Assembly: GCA_023379725.1 (NCBI GenBank)
Contig: JAMCPC010000122.1
Span: 1 to 44,097 of the forward strand
Direction: 5' to 3'
Length of the DNA: 44,097 nucleotides
Origin: Actinomycetota bacterium
Lineage (GTDB): Bacteria; Actinomycetota; Acidimicrobiia; Acidimicrobiales; JAMCPL01
Part shown: positions 1-8,690 of the stretch, one piece after another
Position numbering within the stretch: position 1 is the first letter of the stretch
Layout: each line of letters starts with the position of its first letter
Position numbers and translations under genes: made by a program
The notes under the pieces: generated by a model
Told to the model about the DNA's origin: nothing
The model's database searches: none
Seen by the model: only the letters and a program-made list of their open reading frames with translations

Positions 1-146
1 CCACCTCCTCCGCTCTGTAATGCGGCCATACCTAAAAGCCATTGTGGGACACAGGGACTCCCTGGGCATATATCGCATATCCGAACCGTTGTAATACAAC
101 AATTGGACCGCCTCATCCGTCTCTCCAGATAGATAATCGATTTACA
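1..146. other. Window edge, no supported gene
   Basis: This stretch lies downstream of the ABC permease stop. Short open frames reach the window edge on both strands, but none has a start with a ribosome binding site or a recognisable motif. On the minus strand a frame runs from about 134 to the edge without a clear start codon, so a continuing operon gene cannot be excluded. Confidence 0.4.
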
Positions 147-1004
147 CTAAATATCGGACTTCAATACAGTCATAGCACCGATCCCGGAAAATAGGGCAGT
201 ATAGCCAAGTAGTACGATGCTCCCACCCCACCAGGGAAGCAACGATACCTTTGCCCCTACGCCACTTGCATCGGACGGTACACGCTCCAGCGCCATGAGT
301 GCAGTCTGAGGCATGTACGGGACTATATGAGGGGCAATTATATACAGAAGAGCTATCAGCGCAGTACCGATAGTGAGGAAGCCTACTCCAGAGATGATGG
401 CAAGCACCTGGTTGTGAATCAGGCTTCCGATACCAACTCCTACCAGCACAAACAGCACAAACCCCGCTAAGTCCTCTGGCAGATATATAAGCGCATTTCG
501 CAAAAATGCGCCCAGATCAAGATTCCACACAGCACTGAACAGTACTCCTACTGCCGTTGAGAGTATGCTGACAAGCACTCCATAGAATAAGCCCCAAATG
601 ACCGATGCAACCAGCTTCGCTTCGAGCACCCTCACCCTTTGCGGCTCTACCAGGTAAGTGAAGGAAGCGGTGCTGTACCTGTACTCCCCTGTAACACAGA
701 TTATACCCAAGACTACACCAAATACCTGCGAGTAGTTATACGCCTGATAAAGGATATAAGGGTACCATCCGTAAGCACCGTAGCTGGTAGGCCCGATACC
801 CGATCCTGAACCGACAAAAGCGGGAGCGGAATTGGTAATACTCATATGAGCTATATGAAGAAATAATATGATGACCAGCAATGCAATGACTGCACCACTG
901 GCCATCAATACCCAGTAAGACCTGAGGGTACGATATTTCAACAGCTCGGCACGTACCAGCCGGATCATTAGCTTACTACGCCTATTCCGCACCGTTGGGG
1001 ACAT
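147..1004 (-). CDS. ABC-2 type transporter permease
   Basis: This is a membrane subunit of an ABC transporter, acting in the cytoplasmic membrane with the ATPase encoded just upstream. The 285-residue protein has about six hydrophobic segments: one near residues 32-50 after a basic start (RAELLKYRTLRSYW), one near 90-105, and four more in the second half. This is the usual layout of ABC-2 permeases of the ABC-2/bacitracin-like exporter group. The annotated ATG at 1002-1004 has AGGA upstream; a second ATG at residue 13 (966-968) is a reasonable alternative because the family usually begins right before the LLKYRT-like segment. The gap to the ATPase stop is only 12 bases, so the two are co-transcribed. 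The substrate cannot be read from the sequence. Confidence 0.8.
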   Translation of the reverse strand: MSPTVRNRRSKLMIRLVRAELLKYRTLRSYWVLMASGAVIALLVIILFLHIAHMSITNSAPAFVGSGSGIGPTSYGAYGWYPYILYQAYNYSQVFGVVLGIICVTGEYRYSTASFTYLVEPQRVRVLEAKLVASVIWGLFYGVLVSILSTAVGVLFSAVWNLDLGAFLRNALIYLPEDLAGFVLFVLVGVGIGSLIHNQVLAIISGVGFLTIGTALIALLYIIAPHIVPYMPQTALMALERVPSDASGVGAKVSLLPWWGGSIVLLGYTALFSGIGAMTVLKSDI

Positions 1005-1016
1005 GGGCCAGTGTTC

Positions 1017-1907
1017 CTATCTTCCATTCGAATTACCGGTTAAATAAAGAAAAGCCTCTTCTAACCCCCTGGAAGCAGTCATCTCGTACACAATAATCTG
1101 ATTTTGCGCTACCAGCGCACCGACCTGCTCCAGCGGCAAGCCGCTTACATCTACCGTGCCGGAACCATTCAAGTACGCCATTCCTCCGGCTGCCTGCATC
1201 ACCTGGACCATCCTCTCCGGTTCAGGCGTACGGAACCTTATCTCCACACCACCTATGCCCTTAACGATCTGATCCAACGGACCCGAGGCCACCTCATGAC
1301 CGGCAGCAATAATTACAACATCATCAGCCAGCTGGGACATCTCACTGAGCTGATGCGATGACACGAGCACTGTCTTCCCCTGAGATGCCAACCATTTAAG
1401 AAAATTTCTCAACCAGGCGATACCTTGTGGATCAAGTCCATTCCCAGGCTCATCCAGGATAAGGACAGAGGGATCTCCAAGTAGCGCCATAGCAAGAGCC
1501 AGCCGCTGGCGCATACCAAGCGAATATGCACCGGCTTTCCTGCCAGCATGCTCACTTAGGCCAACGAGCTGGAGTAATTCGCTTATACGTTCGTAGGGTA
1601 CTCCGATAGAGGCTGCCCCAATCATCATGTTTGCTGCAGCGGATCTTGCCGGGTGAGCTACCGTAGACTCAAGTACTACGCCTACGTGTTTTGCCGGATC
1701 TATAAGGTTCTTGTAAATGGTGCCATTGACCGTTGCAGTGCCAGAGGTAGGTCGCACCAAGCCGGCAACCATCTTTAAAGTAGTTGTCTTTCCAGCACCA
1801 TTGGAGCCCAGAAACCCGGTAACCCTTCCCGGTATGGCACGAAAGGTAAGGCTATTCACCGCCAGCAACTTCCCGTAGCGCTTGGACAGCCCGCTAACTT
1901 CTATCAC
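1017..1907 (-). CDS. ABC transporter ATP-binding protein
   Basis: This is the cytoplasmic ATPase partner of the downstream permease. Walker A is GSNGAGKTTT near residues 34-43, the signature region is YSLGMRQRLALAMALLGDP, Walker B is VLILDEPGNGLDP, and the switch His lies in SSHQLSEM. A C-terminal domain of about 80 residues follows, as in DrrA/CcmA/bacitracin-type exporters. The start is GTG at 1905-1907 behind GAGGAGG. The length of 296 is normal for this family. A very short open frame of 13 codons (1921-1962, minus strand), with TAGAGT seven bases before its ATG, ends right at the ribosome binding site. It could be a leader peptide, but nothing else supports that. Confidence 0.88.
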   Translation of the reverse strand: MIEVSGLSKRYGKLLAVNSLTFRAIPGRVTGFLGSNGAGKTTTLKMVAGLVRPTSGTATVNGTIYKNLIDPAKHVGVVLESTVAHPARSAAANMMIGAASIGVPYERISELLQLVGLSEHAGRKAGAYSLGMRQRLALAMALLGDPSVLILDEPGNGLDPQGIAWLRNFLKWLASQGKTVLVSSHQLSEMSQLADDVVIIAAGHEVASGPLDQIVKGIGGVEIRFRTPEPERMVQVMQAAGGMAYLNGSGTVDVSGLPLEQVGALVAQNQIIVYEMTASRGLEEAFLYLTGNSNGR

Positions 1908-2127
1908 GACATCCTCCTCACGGCTGAAGCCGGGTGCTTGTGCTCGTTGCTTTAGTCATCTCACTTACTCTACCAGAATGCACCAAGCAAGTAGTTGTAT
2001 GGCGGTAGGAATGACTGCTACCTTACACTACTGTATGTTTACCGTACTCTATCATAGCCAGTAAAATAGCTCAAAATAGAATGCAAGTCCCATTCGTAAG
2101 AACAAACCGGGACGCTACATTAGTAGC

Positions 2128-2285
2128 TTATCCTGTAGATTACCATGGAGTCCCGCTAGCCAGATAATATCCCTGACGGCGTTCTTGCTCTCGACATAGC
2201 TACCGGCTACGCCTTCGTCTGCGGTCTTGCCAGATAACGGCACCTGACTAGCCGGATAACGTCACGCTATTTGCCGGACAGGCTA
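2128..2285 (-). repeat. Element A copy 1, decayed MITE-like repeat
   Basis: This is a degenerate copy of the dispersed element described at 23305 and 35961. Shared landmarks in order are TACCATGG..TCCCGC, CCAGATAATATCCCTGACGG, CGTTCTTG, a GTAGCT-like core hairpin, CCAGATAACG and ACGTCACGCTATTTG. It fills the end of the 1908-2285 gap and abuts the stop codon of the alcohol dehydrogenase. The rest of that gap (1908-2127) holds the upstream region of the ABC operon and nothing else I recognise. Confidence 0.7.
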
Positions 2286-3371
2286 TTAATAGGTAATTAC
2301 CTGCCTTATTGCTTCCCCCCTCTTCATCACCTGAAGTGCATCGTTTACCTCAGAGAGATCTATCTTCCTGGTAATCATCCCTTCCAGATCCAAGCGACCA
2401 CTCTTCCACAGATGAAGAAGCATCGGGAAATCCCGGCGTACATCAGCCGAACCATACAACGTCCCTTTTATATATTTATTGGTGAAGAAAAGCTCGAAAG
2501 CGTTGAACTCCAGGGTCTGATCCATTCTCCCGGCTCCTACTATTACAGCTGTACCTCCCCTACGGGCATGGTCATATGCCGCACGCATGGTCTGCGACAA
2601 TCCGATGCATTCAAACACATAGTCAAAACCATCACCATCGGTGACTTCCGACTTCACCGCGTCAAGCTGATCTGGGAGTACCGCATGGGTGGCACCAAAT
2701 CTCTTGGCATCTTCCAATTTGGACGGGACTGTATCCATGGCAACTATCTCTGCCGCACCGGCAATCCTGGCACCCTGTATAGCTGCAATGCCTACCCCAC
2801 CACAGCCTATTACCAGCGCATTGGAGCCAGGCTTCAATTCTGCACAATTAATAGCAGCGCCTACACCCGTAGTTACTCCGCAGCCGAGTAACGCTGCTAT
2901 CTCAAAGGGGATATCACGAGGTATAGCTATAGCTGCCTCTTCGGGCAGGACCACCTCTTCCGAAAAAGTTCCCGTACCAAGAAAACCGTACGCCGGATCC
3001 TGACCATTAAATGTGAAGCGCGGGATAAAGCCAATATTCATAGTAATTTGTACACAAAGATTTGGCTGCCCTCCCAAGCAAAATTTGCAACGTCCACATG
3101 GCGGTATCCAAGCTACTACGATATGATCTCCTACCGATAGGTGTTTTACTCCGCTACCCACCTCTATTACCTCTCCCGAACCTTCATGCCCCAGAACTGC
3201 CGGCGCAGGCTGTGGCAATGTGCCATTCATAGCAGAGAGATCTGAGTGGCAGACACCACTTGCATGAATACGTACCCTGACTTCGCCCGGCTGCAGATCT
3301 TTGGCAGTCTCCACGTCATCGCGTATATCCAGGGTCTCATCGCCAACTTGCTTTAACATCGCTGCACGCAT
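2286..3371 (-). CDS. Zinc-dependent alcohol dehydrogenase (MDR family)
   Basis: This is an NAD(P)-dependent medium-chain dehydrogenase acting on an alcohol or aldehyde in the cytoplasm. Catalytic zinc ligands are expected at Cys of GVCHSD (near residue 41) and at GHEGSGE (near 64-70). The structural zinc site is the four-Cys cluster CGRCKFCLGGQPNLC. The Rossmann nucleotide site is CGGVGIAAIQGA, followed by an acidic residue (VAMD) that favours NAD. The 361-residue length and overall layout resemble the class III/mycothiol-dependent branch. The ATG at 3369-3371 follows CTGAGGAGG at good spacing. It stands alone, with element A at its 3' end. The substrate is unknown. Confidence 0.88.
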   Translation of the reverse strand: MRAAMLKQVGDETLDIRDDVETAKDLQPGEVRVRIHASGVCHSDLSAMNGTLPQPAPAVLGHEGSGEVIEVGSGVKHLSVGDHIVVAWIPPCGRCKFCLGGQPNLCVQITMNIGFIPRFTFNGQDPAYGFLGTGTFSEEVVLPEEAAIAIPRDIPFEIAALLGCGVTTGVGAAINCAELKPGSNALVIGCGGVGIAAIQGARIAGAAEIVAMDTVPSKLEDAKRFGATHAVLPDQLDAVKSEVTDGDGFDYVFECIGLSQTMRAAYDHARRGGTAVIVGAGRMDQTLEFNAFELFFTNKYIKGTLYGSADVRRDFPMLLHLWKSGRLDLEGMITRKIDLSEVNDALQVMKRGEAIRQVITY

Positions 3372-3397
3372 ACAAAACCTCCTCAGTCATTCGTGCC

Positions 3398-3418
3398 GTA
3401 CGTGCGTTACACACGTAC
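3398..3418. promoter_or_regulatory. Inverted repeat upstream of alcohol dehydrogenase
   Basis: A perfect 7-bp inverted repeat, GTACGTG and CACGTAC with a 7-base spacer, lies 27-47 bases before the dehydrogenase start. It sits just downstream of an AT-rich TTAATATATAGA stretch (3423-3434, minus strand) that could serve as the -10 region. The placement fits a repressor site over the transcription start. No regulator gene is adjacent. Confidence 0.4.
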
Positions 3419-3470
3419 CATCTCTATATATTAACCATTGGAGCACGAAATGCGCTTAACGTGCAAATCC

Positions 3471-4541
3471 TTATCTGGTACCGGAAACCCTACGGATTGG
3501 TAGCGGTTCGCTGAGAGCAGCATACCTACCATTGAAAACAGGGTCATCTCCATAGATGCTGCTACCCGCTGGCAGCGCGTACCTGTCAGGATCGTGACGT
3601 GCATCATCTCCATCTTCATTGCTAGCAATCAAATGGCGTGCATGTGCCGGTCTTCTAGTGCTCATGCCGGAGATGCGTCCATTGGCCACATGTGCCATGG
3701 TAGAATGATGCATTCTGGTTGTATTCATTCGAGTGGCATGTGCCCTGGTAGCACGCACCCTGGTTGCATTCAACCGAGCAAGCAGTACTATATATGTCAC
3801 TGCCGCTGCAACTCCCAGCACGCTCAGGATCATCATAAATCCCAGCGCCGGAATCAACCCGAATAAAAAGAAAACGACTGCGGAACCGATCAACCCTACC
3901 AATGTCCTGCGCCTACGCAAAGCAGTCGAAGTAGACACATGCTGGTTCCTCGTATGGCTGTGTCCATCATGCATACTATCCTCGTTATACGATTTATTGC
4001 TACCGTACGATCTGTCGCTACGTGGTGGAGGTGCCTCGTATAATGAGTCATCATCCATATGAGGGTCACTACTGTTACGAGATAAACTACTCACACTGCT
4101 TCCTACCTCGACTACAGGAGCTGGGGTAGAATACGTGGAAGCTGGAGAAGAATAAGCATAATCATTATTCTCCGTTTCTCCGTCGTAACCGGTGAATCCA
4201 TTTGAAACAGAGTAATCGGACTCTACCCGCCCCGTTGCTCGTACTGCTTGAGAGCCTACAACCCTTACCAGGGAGACCTTCTCACGACTTGCCCAACTTG
4301 CATCACCGGTAACTACATTGGTCGACTGGAATGCAGAGAAATAGGATGCTTCACTGGCTGGATTATGGCGAAAACCGTCAATGGGGGCCAGCTCAGCATG
4401 CTTTCTTCTCAGGGTCTTTAGCTGCCGTTTGAATGCCCATACAGAGTGCGAAGACATCCGTTCTTTTCGCCGTTTCCAAAGTTGCGAACCTAGAACCACT
4501 ACCCACACAATTGCAAGTAAAATAAGTACAGTCACGCTCAC
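3471..4541 (-). CDS. GlpR-like membrane protein (three membrane segments)
   Basis: The protein of 356 residues has one membrane helix at the N terminus (residues 3-21) followed by a basic WKRRKERM segment. A FKRQLKTLRRKH stretch and a long hydrophilic Ser/Asp/Tyr-rich linker come next, then RRRRTL and two closely spaced membrane helices (about 214-256), then a C-terminal tail with ATR/MHH-like repeats. This order (N-terminal helix, RRQL motif, disordered linker, twin C-terminal helices) is what I recall of the actinobacterial receptor of gephyrin-like Glp (GlpR), linked to FtsZ/SepF division proteins. The assignment rests on architecture, not on a diagnostic motif. No glp gene is adjacent. 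Start is GTG 4539-4541 behind AAGGAG. Confidence 0.5.
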   Translation of the reverse strand: MSVTVLILLAIVWVVVLGSQLWKRRKERMSSHSVWAFKRQLKTLRRKHAELAPIDGFRHNPASEASYFSAFQSTNVVTGDASWASREKVSLVRVVGSQAVRATGRVESDYSVSNGFTGYDGETENNDYAYSSPASTYSTPAPVVEVGSSVSSLSRNSSDPHMDDDSLYEAPPPRSDRSYGSNKSYNEDSMHDGHSHTRNQHVSTSTALRRRRTLVGLIGSAVVFFLFGLIPALGFMMILSVLGVAAAVTYIVLLARLNATRVRATRAHATRMNTTRMHHSTMAHVANGRISGMSTRRPAHARHLIASNEDGDDARHDPDRYALPAGSSIYGDDPVFNGRYAALSEPLPIRRVSGTR

Positions 4542-4695
4542 AATCTCCTTACCATCTACCCTTTCGGACAGGATATCATTGATCGTTCCACCTGTGGTGG
4601 ATCTTGGAAAAATAATTCGTTGACCTGGATCGTAAAGAGAAAATGAGGAAGGGGCTGTAGCAAAGATTAGCTGCAGATATCTTCACCGCAAGGTG

Positions 4696-5400
4696 TCACG
4701 CGGCGGGAGCACGTTCACCATCGGGACACAGTATCCCTAATCCGAGCTCACGTGCAGCATCGACCGACCCATCGTAGACTCTTAACCCATATACGTAAGC
4801 AAAACAGCGTTCCGCTACTTGTGCATCCGCCAGAAGTCCGTCCAGGTTGGCTGCAAAGTGCCTCACGTCAGCAGGACGAAGCCTGGTCTTTGCTTCAATA
4901 ATTACAGTTGCCCCATTGCCATCAGGATCTTCAACGCGTGCCAGCACATCGATTTCCCCGTTTACTTGGGCAGATGTAGGCTCGGATAGAAACCACCAGC
5001 CCTTTCGCTCCAATACAGTGACAATAACGCTGGAGGCATCATCTTCAACGACACCACCCACAATCTGAGAAAGCCTTCCTACTTCTGTCCGTAGGCTGGC
5101 CTGACCCTCTTCCAGCCTGGCCTGACCCTCTTCCAATCTAGTCAGCCGCCTGTCAGATGCCTTTTCCAGCCTGGCCTGACCCTCTTGTAGGCTGGCCTGA
5201 CCCTCTTCCAATCTAGTCAGCCGCCTGTCAAATGTCGTCTCCATGTCATCTATTTTCTGAGCCAACTGAGCTACGGTTCCCTCTAAGCGAACAGATGCCT
5301 CGGGTAAAGCACGCAGTTCCTCTGTAAGCAATATGGCGCGCATCTCTTCTCGTAATGTCTCGTCACGCTTAAGCTCTCTAATTATTTCCAATATATCCAT
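4696..5400 (-). CDS. Coiled-coil protein with PD-(D/E)XK nuclease-like domain
   Basis: The protein of 234 residues has an N-terminal helical part, a coiled coil with 7-residue repeats (LEEGQAS/LQEGQAR, residues about 60-105), and a C-terminal domain. That domain carries GEIDVLARV (E149, D151) and VIIEAK (E169, K171), the spacing of the E-D-(E/Q)xK core of restriction-like nucleases. This matches the group of coiled-coil nuclease-like proteins (often DUF3782-type) known from cyanobacteria and thermophiles, whose substrate is not established. The heptads are encoded by 21-bp repeats. There is no good ribosome binding site. TAAACT at 5408-5413 (minus strand) lies seven bases before ATG, so translation may be leaderless. 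It is a single gene with no recognisable partner. Confidence 0.6.
   Translation of the reverse strand: MDILEIIRELKRDETLREEMRAILLTEELRALPEASVRLEGTVAQLAQKIDDMETTFDRRLTRLEEGQASLQEGQARLEKASDRRLTRLEEGQARLEEGQASLRTEVGRLSQIVGGVVEDDASSVIVTVLERKGWWFLSEPTSAQVNGEIDVLARVEDPDGNGATVIIEAKTRLRPADVRHFAANLDGLLADAQVAERCFAYVYGLRVYDGSVDAARELGLGILCPDGERAPAA
5095..5230. repeat. 21-bp imperfect tandem repeats coding heptads
   Basis: Repeated units of the type CTGGCCTGACCCTCTTCC occur about five times. They are interleaved with two copies of CCAATCTAGTCAGCCGCC, giving a higher-order duplication of about 75 bp. Each unit encodes one heptad of the coiled coil on the minus strand. Copy number could change without breaking frame. 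Confidence 0.8.
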
Positions 5401-5648
5401 GATGTATAGTTTACACCTTAGGTGTATTGCCTATAGACAAGCAGCTTAAAATACCAGCTGTGCCAACCAGAGGAATTATCGGCCAATCAATAATGCCTGC
5501 TCCTGTATCTTGTTTGCCACTTACATGTCATTCAGAGTCGCCAGCCGTGAAAATTCCCGGAAAGCCGCGTTTTGGATCTGCTGGTATAGTAGATAAGAAC
5601 AATTTTTCGTTTGCCCTGGTTTCAACGGCATTTACGCCCATAATTTCC
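5401..5648. other. Intergenic region with ACACCT-T-AGGTGT palindrome
   Basis: A perfect 6+1+6 palindrome ACACCTTAGGTGT (about 5412-5424) overlaps the putative -10 region of the nuclease-like gene, so it could be an operator. The rest (5425-5648) has only weak open frames, including a 37-codon one on the minus strand at 5528-5641 with no supporting features. Confidence 0.35.
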
Positions 5649-6347
5649 TTACGGCTTACATTTATCATGACATGTCTTTTCTAGGGTGCAGCAGAGCGAA
5701 CATACAGTGCCCTCATACACCACCGGGCAATAGGCCAAATCGGGGGTCTCGTACTCATTGCCACAGGCCAGACACGTATCGCTACCCAATTCCTCCCCAT
5801 TTGCAATCGCATCTGCATATGGATTTTCGCGAGCTATGTAATACTTGCCCTTAGTAGCAATTGCAATTACAGGTGAGAGCACCATCGCTATGCCGAGCGC
5901 CAGGAATGGCGAGAACGCCTGCAATAGTGTTCCTAACCCTCCGAAGAACGCATAGATGGAGACTGCCGATGCAATAATCATGGAGCCAAATCCTACCGGA
6001 TTGATCTTGTAGAGGTGCGCACGCTTGAACTCCACATAGGATGGGCTGATCTTTAGCAAGGGCTTGTTGATCACGAGATCTGCTACAACGGCACCTATCC
6101 AGGCGACCCCTATATTGGAATAGAACCCAAGAACGCTATTGAGGAAACCAAACACCCCCAACTCCATCAGCGTAAGGGCAATTCCTACGTTAAAGAAAAT
6201 CCACACCACCCTACCCGGATGCGAGTGAAATACCCGGGAAAAGAAGTTTGACCAAGAAAGCGAGCCAGAGTATGCGTTGGTTACGTTAATCTTTACCTGA
6301 GAGAGTACAATAAATCTCGCTAAGCATATAAAGAAGGTGACGATAGA
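5649..6347 (-). pseudogene. 5'-truncated NCS1-type permease with Cys-rich tail
   Basis: The open frame from GTG 6209 gives 186 residues, but homology-like sequence continues upstream in the same frame to the stop at 6348-6350. That upstream part reads FFICLARFIVLSQVKINVTN and then AYSGSLSWSNFFSR, typical of the later membrane helices of NCS1 (purine/cytosine/allantoin) permeases. The first half of the transporter, around 300 residues, is missing; ureD lies there instead. After the permease part (several membrane segments) comes a Cys-rich module, CLACGNEYETPD..CSLCCTLEKTCHDKCKP. In some bacteria I recall this module joining an NCS1 domain to a sensor kinase; here the protein ends at the module. 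No start codon other than 6209 is present in the open part. It is most likely a remnant; translation of the C-terminal part is possible. Confidence 0.7.
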
Positions 6348-6374
6348 TTACGAGTCCCTTGGTCGAATGTACGG

Positions 6375-7169
6375 TCAGGTAATGTAGTGATGCTGTAAAA
6401 GAGCACCCGCAACCTGGCGCAATGTCACCAGATCCCTTGCAACTGCACTCACCATCACGCCAGGACCGTTCAGAGGCATGCAGGTACCGCGACCAACAGA
6501 CTCCACTTCCTCTGGACGTTTCGAATGAACTTCTCTGGTATGTCCACCTGAAGATACTGTATAATCGTCTAAAGATACTGTATTTTGGCAACAGAATGTA
6601 TCTGCACCTGCAATAAAAATTGATCCTATCGCTTCGTTGCTCCCGGCAACTGCCGGACCGTTCCATCCGGGCCGTCGTGTAGAAAACTCGCTGCGTACCA
6701 GAGGCTGGTCGGCAATATCCGCAGAAAGTCGGGAACTCCACTTTCCCGGCTCTTCTCCCTGGCGCCCCAGAACCAACTCGTCTCTCCAGTACAGGTTGGA
6801 ATTCTCGGCCATATCTACCGTGACATCTACATAATGGTCGCATCCAGAACAAGCCACAGCAGGCTCCACCAGCCACCAAAGTGAGGCTTTCTCGGCCAGG
6901 TGCGCACTTATGGACATCATGGAGGAAAACTTATGAAGTCCCCGGCGAGCCAGACTGGCAGCTGTCGATCGCACTACGAGTGATACGCCGCTTTGCAGCT
7001 CAATTTCCAGTCGAAGATCGTCTCCTCCCAGTGGTGAAGCAGCTCCACCTACTATGTAAAGCGCTTCATTGGCCGGCCGTAACAGTATAGGCGCATCCGA
7101 GCGGAGTTCGTCGTAACGAGTGGTTCCACCGGGAGATGCACTTACAGCTACCCGTGCATGTGCCTTCAT
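6375..7169 (-). CDS. ureD: Urease accessory protein UreD
   Basis: UreD (UreH in some species) binds apo-urease and forms the scaffold with UreF and UreG through which nickel and CO2 reach the active site. The 264-residue protein shows the family marks: the LLRPANEALYIVGGAASPLGGD stretch near residues 29-50, LVVRSTAAS near 64-72, and EPAVACSGCDHY in the middle region. It begins with ATG overlapping the ureG stop in ATGA (7166-7169), so it is translationally coupled and last in the intact urease operon. Confidence 0.88.
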   Translation of the reverse strand: MKAHARVAVSASPGGTTRYDELRSDAPILLRPANEALYIVGGAASPLGGDDLRLEIELQSGVSLVVRSTAASLARRGLHKFSSMMSISAHLAEKASLWWLVEPAVACSGCDHYVDVTVDMAENSNLYWRDELVLGRQGEEPGKWSSRLSADIADQPLVRSEFSTRRPGWNGPAVAGSNEAIGSIFIAGADTFCCQNTVSLDDYTVSSGGHTREVHSKRPEEVESVGRGTCMPLNGPGVMVSAVARDLVTLRQVAGALLQHHYIT

Positions 7170-7846
7170 GCACGCTCAATATCTCGTAGCTTTACCAATG
7201 TCATGCGTATCCAGTCTGCTGCAATACGACCACCTGCCGGGTCACGCAGTGAACACATTACCGTAGGACGGGAACCTCTCTTGGCCTCTGCGTCGGTTTG
7301 CATGACATGCAAATCAGCTCCCACCATCTCTGCAAGATCTACTTTATTGATAACCAGCAAATCCGACATGGTGACTCCCGGTCCACCTTTTCGCGGCACT
7401 TTGTCTCCTCCGGATACATCCAGCACGAAGATCTGCACATCGACCAGCCCGTAACTAAAGGTAGCCGTCAAGTTGTCGCCTCCGCTCTCCACCAGTACAA
7501 GATTGAGATCAGGAAACCTGCTCTCGAGTATCTCAATAGCTCCCAGATTGGCTGCTATATCATCTCTTATAGCAGTGTGGGGACAACCTCCAGTCTCTAC
7601 AGGAATGATCCTATCCTGGTCCAAAACACCTGCCCGCTTAAGGAAATCCGCATCCTCGGTAGTGTAAATATCATTGGTTACCACAGCCATCTCCAGCTCG
7701 CCTGCAAATTCACGACATAATGAAGCTACAAGTGCCGTCTTTCCGCTGCCCACCGGCCCTCCTATGCCAACCCTCAGTGGCCCTTGCCTGGAAGGCCAGA
7801 TTCCCGGTGTTGCGTCCATACCATCAGCGGTCAATTCATGATGCAA
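7166..7846 (-). CDS. ureG: Urease accessory GTPase UreG
   Basis: UreG is the SIMIBI-class GTPase that delivers nickel during urease maturation. The P-loop is GGPVGSGKTAL, followed by TNDIYTTEDADFLKR, VETGGCPHTAIRDD (nickel-binding Cys-Pro-His), ESGGDNLTATF, and NKVDLAEMVG (base recognition). The open frame extends to 7960, but the first 38 codons lie in ureF and lack family character. I prefer TTG at 7844-7846, which has GGAGG at proper spacing and gives 226 residues; ATG at 7819 is an alternative. The start overlaps the ureF stop by 11 bases. The N terminus is short (HH only) compared with His-rich UreG proteins. Confidence 0.9.
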   Translation of the reverse strand: MHHELTADGMDATPGIWPSRQGPLRVGIGGPVGSGKTALVASLCREFAGELEMAVVTNDIYTTEDADFLKRAGVLDQDRIIPVETGGCPHTAIRDDIAANLGAIEILESRFPDLNLVLVESGGDNLTATFSYGLVDVQIFVLDVSGGDKVPRKGGPGVTMSDLLVINKVDLAEMVGADLHVMQTDAEAKRGSRPTVMCSLRDPAGGRIAADWIRMTLVKLRDIERA

Positions 7847-8690
7847 AGAGACGCACCTCCATCTCTGCGTGAGCCTCCGAATAATAGTCGAGCAACGGAG
7901 ATGCAGGAGCAGGCAACCTCGCCCAGTTGTGGAGAGCGGCCTCAGCGGAGCGGGCTGCATCTACCGCCGTTGATGCCACCTGATCAATCTGCGTGCCAAG
8001 CGCTACAACCGATGCCGTCACTTCTGCCGGATCCAGCGCAAGTAACTTAAGCGAGGCAAATGCCGGCATAACGACCGATCCATATACCCCTATAAGCGCC
8101 GTTTCCTCGACACTCAGACCGGCTACGGCTGCGCATGTCCCTACGGCAACTGGATAGTGAACTCCCTCACCAAAAGTAGCACTCAAACGGCTCAGCAGCG
8201 GTGATGACCATACAGTAGCTGAAGTACGCAAGAGCTGGCGTCCCAATGATCTGGACGTTCTTCGCTGTGCAGGTGACACTACGCGAACATCCATCTCCCT
8301 GTCCAGCCGATGCCAGGAGTCATCTAAATCTTCCACCCCGTTGCCGGACACTGAGATACTGTTTCCTCCTACAACAATCCAGGATGCTGCAGAAAAGCAC
8401 CCACCAGAAAGTCCTGCAGTCCATAACCGGCCTTCGAGAAAAGCACGCAAGGATGCCAAATCCTTCAATGCACCTTCGTCTACAGCTCCCTCTAGCCCAC
8501 CGGAATGAGCATAGCCACCTGCAGGGAACCTCCCATCGGCCATCAGTAGCGCCGCAGAACATACAGAAGTAGGACATGCCTCATCTCTGTCTGCCACCGC
8601 CCCATGCCGACCCTCTCCCGCAAAGATGCCATCGGGCACCTCATCACTCGGCCACGCTATAGCCCTGTCCGCGCACTCAAGCCGATTCAA
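7836..8690 (-). CDS. ureF: Urease accessory protein UreF
   Basis: UreF bridges UreD and UreG and acts as the fidelity factor of urease activation. Diagnostic is LLMADGRFPAGGYAHSGGLEGAVDEG (near residues 48-73), followed by a mostly helical body and the C-terminal HAEMEVRLFAS. The start is TTG at 8688-8690, overlapping the ureC stop (TTGA). This gives about 45 residues before the conserved core, longer than usual; a shorter product from an internal start is possible. A hydrophobic-poor stretch between residues 100 and 150 (VVGGNSISVSGNGVEDLDDS) looks like an insertion. Confidence 0.88.
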   Translation of the reverse strand: MNRLECADRAIAWPSDEVPDGIFAGEGRHGAVADRDEACPTSVCSAALLMADGRFPAGGYAHSGGLEGAVDEGALKDLASLRAFLEGRLWTAGLSGGCFSAASWIVVGGNSISVSGNGVEDLDDSWHRLDREMDVRVVSPAQRRTSRSLGRQLLRTSATVWSSPLLSRLSATFGEGVHYPVAVGTCAAVAGLSVEETALIGVYGSVVMPAFASLKLLALDPAEVTASVVALGTQIDQVASTAVDAARSAEAALHNWARLPAPASPLLDYYSEAHAEMEVRLFAS

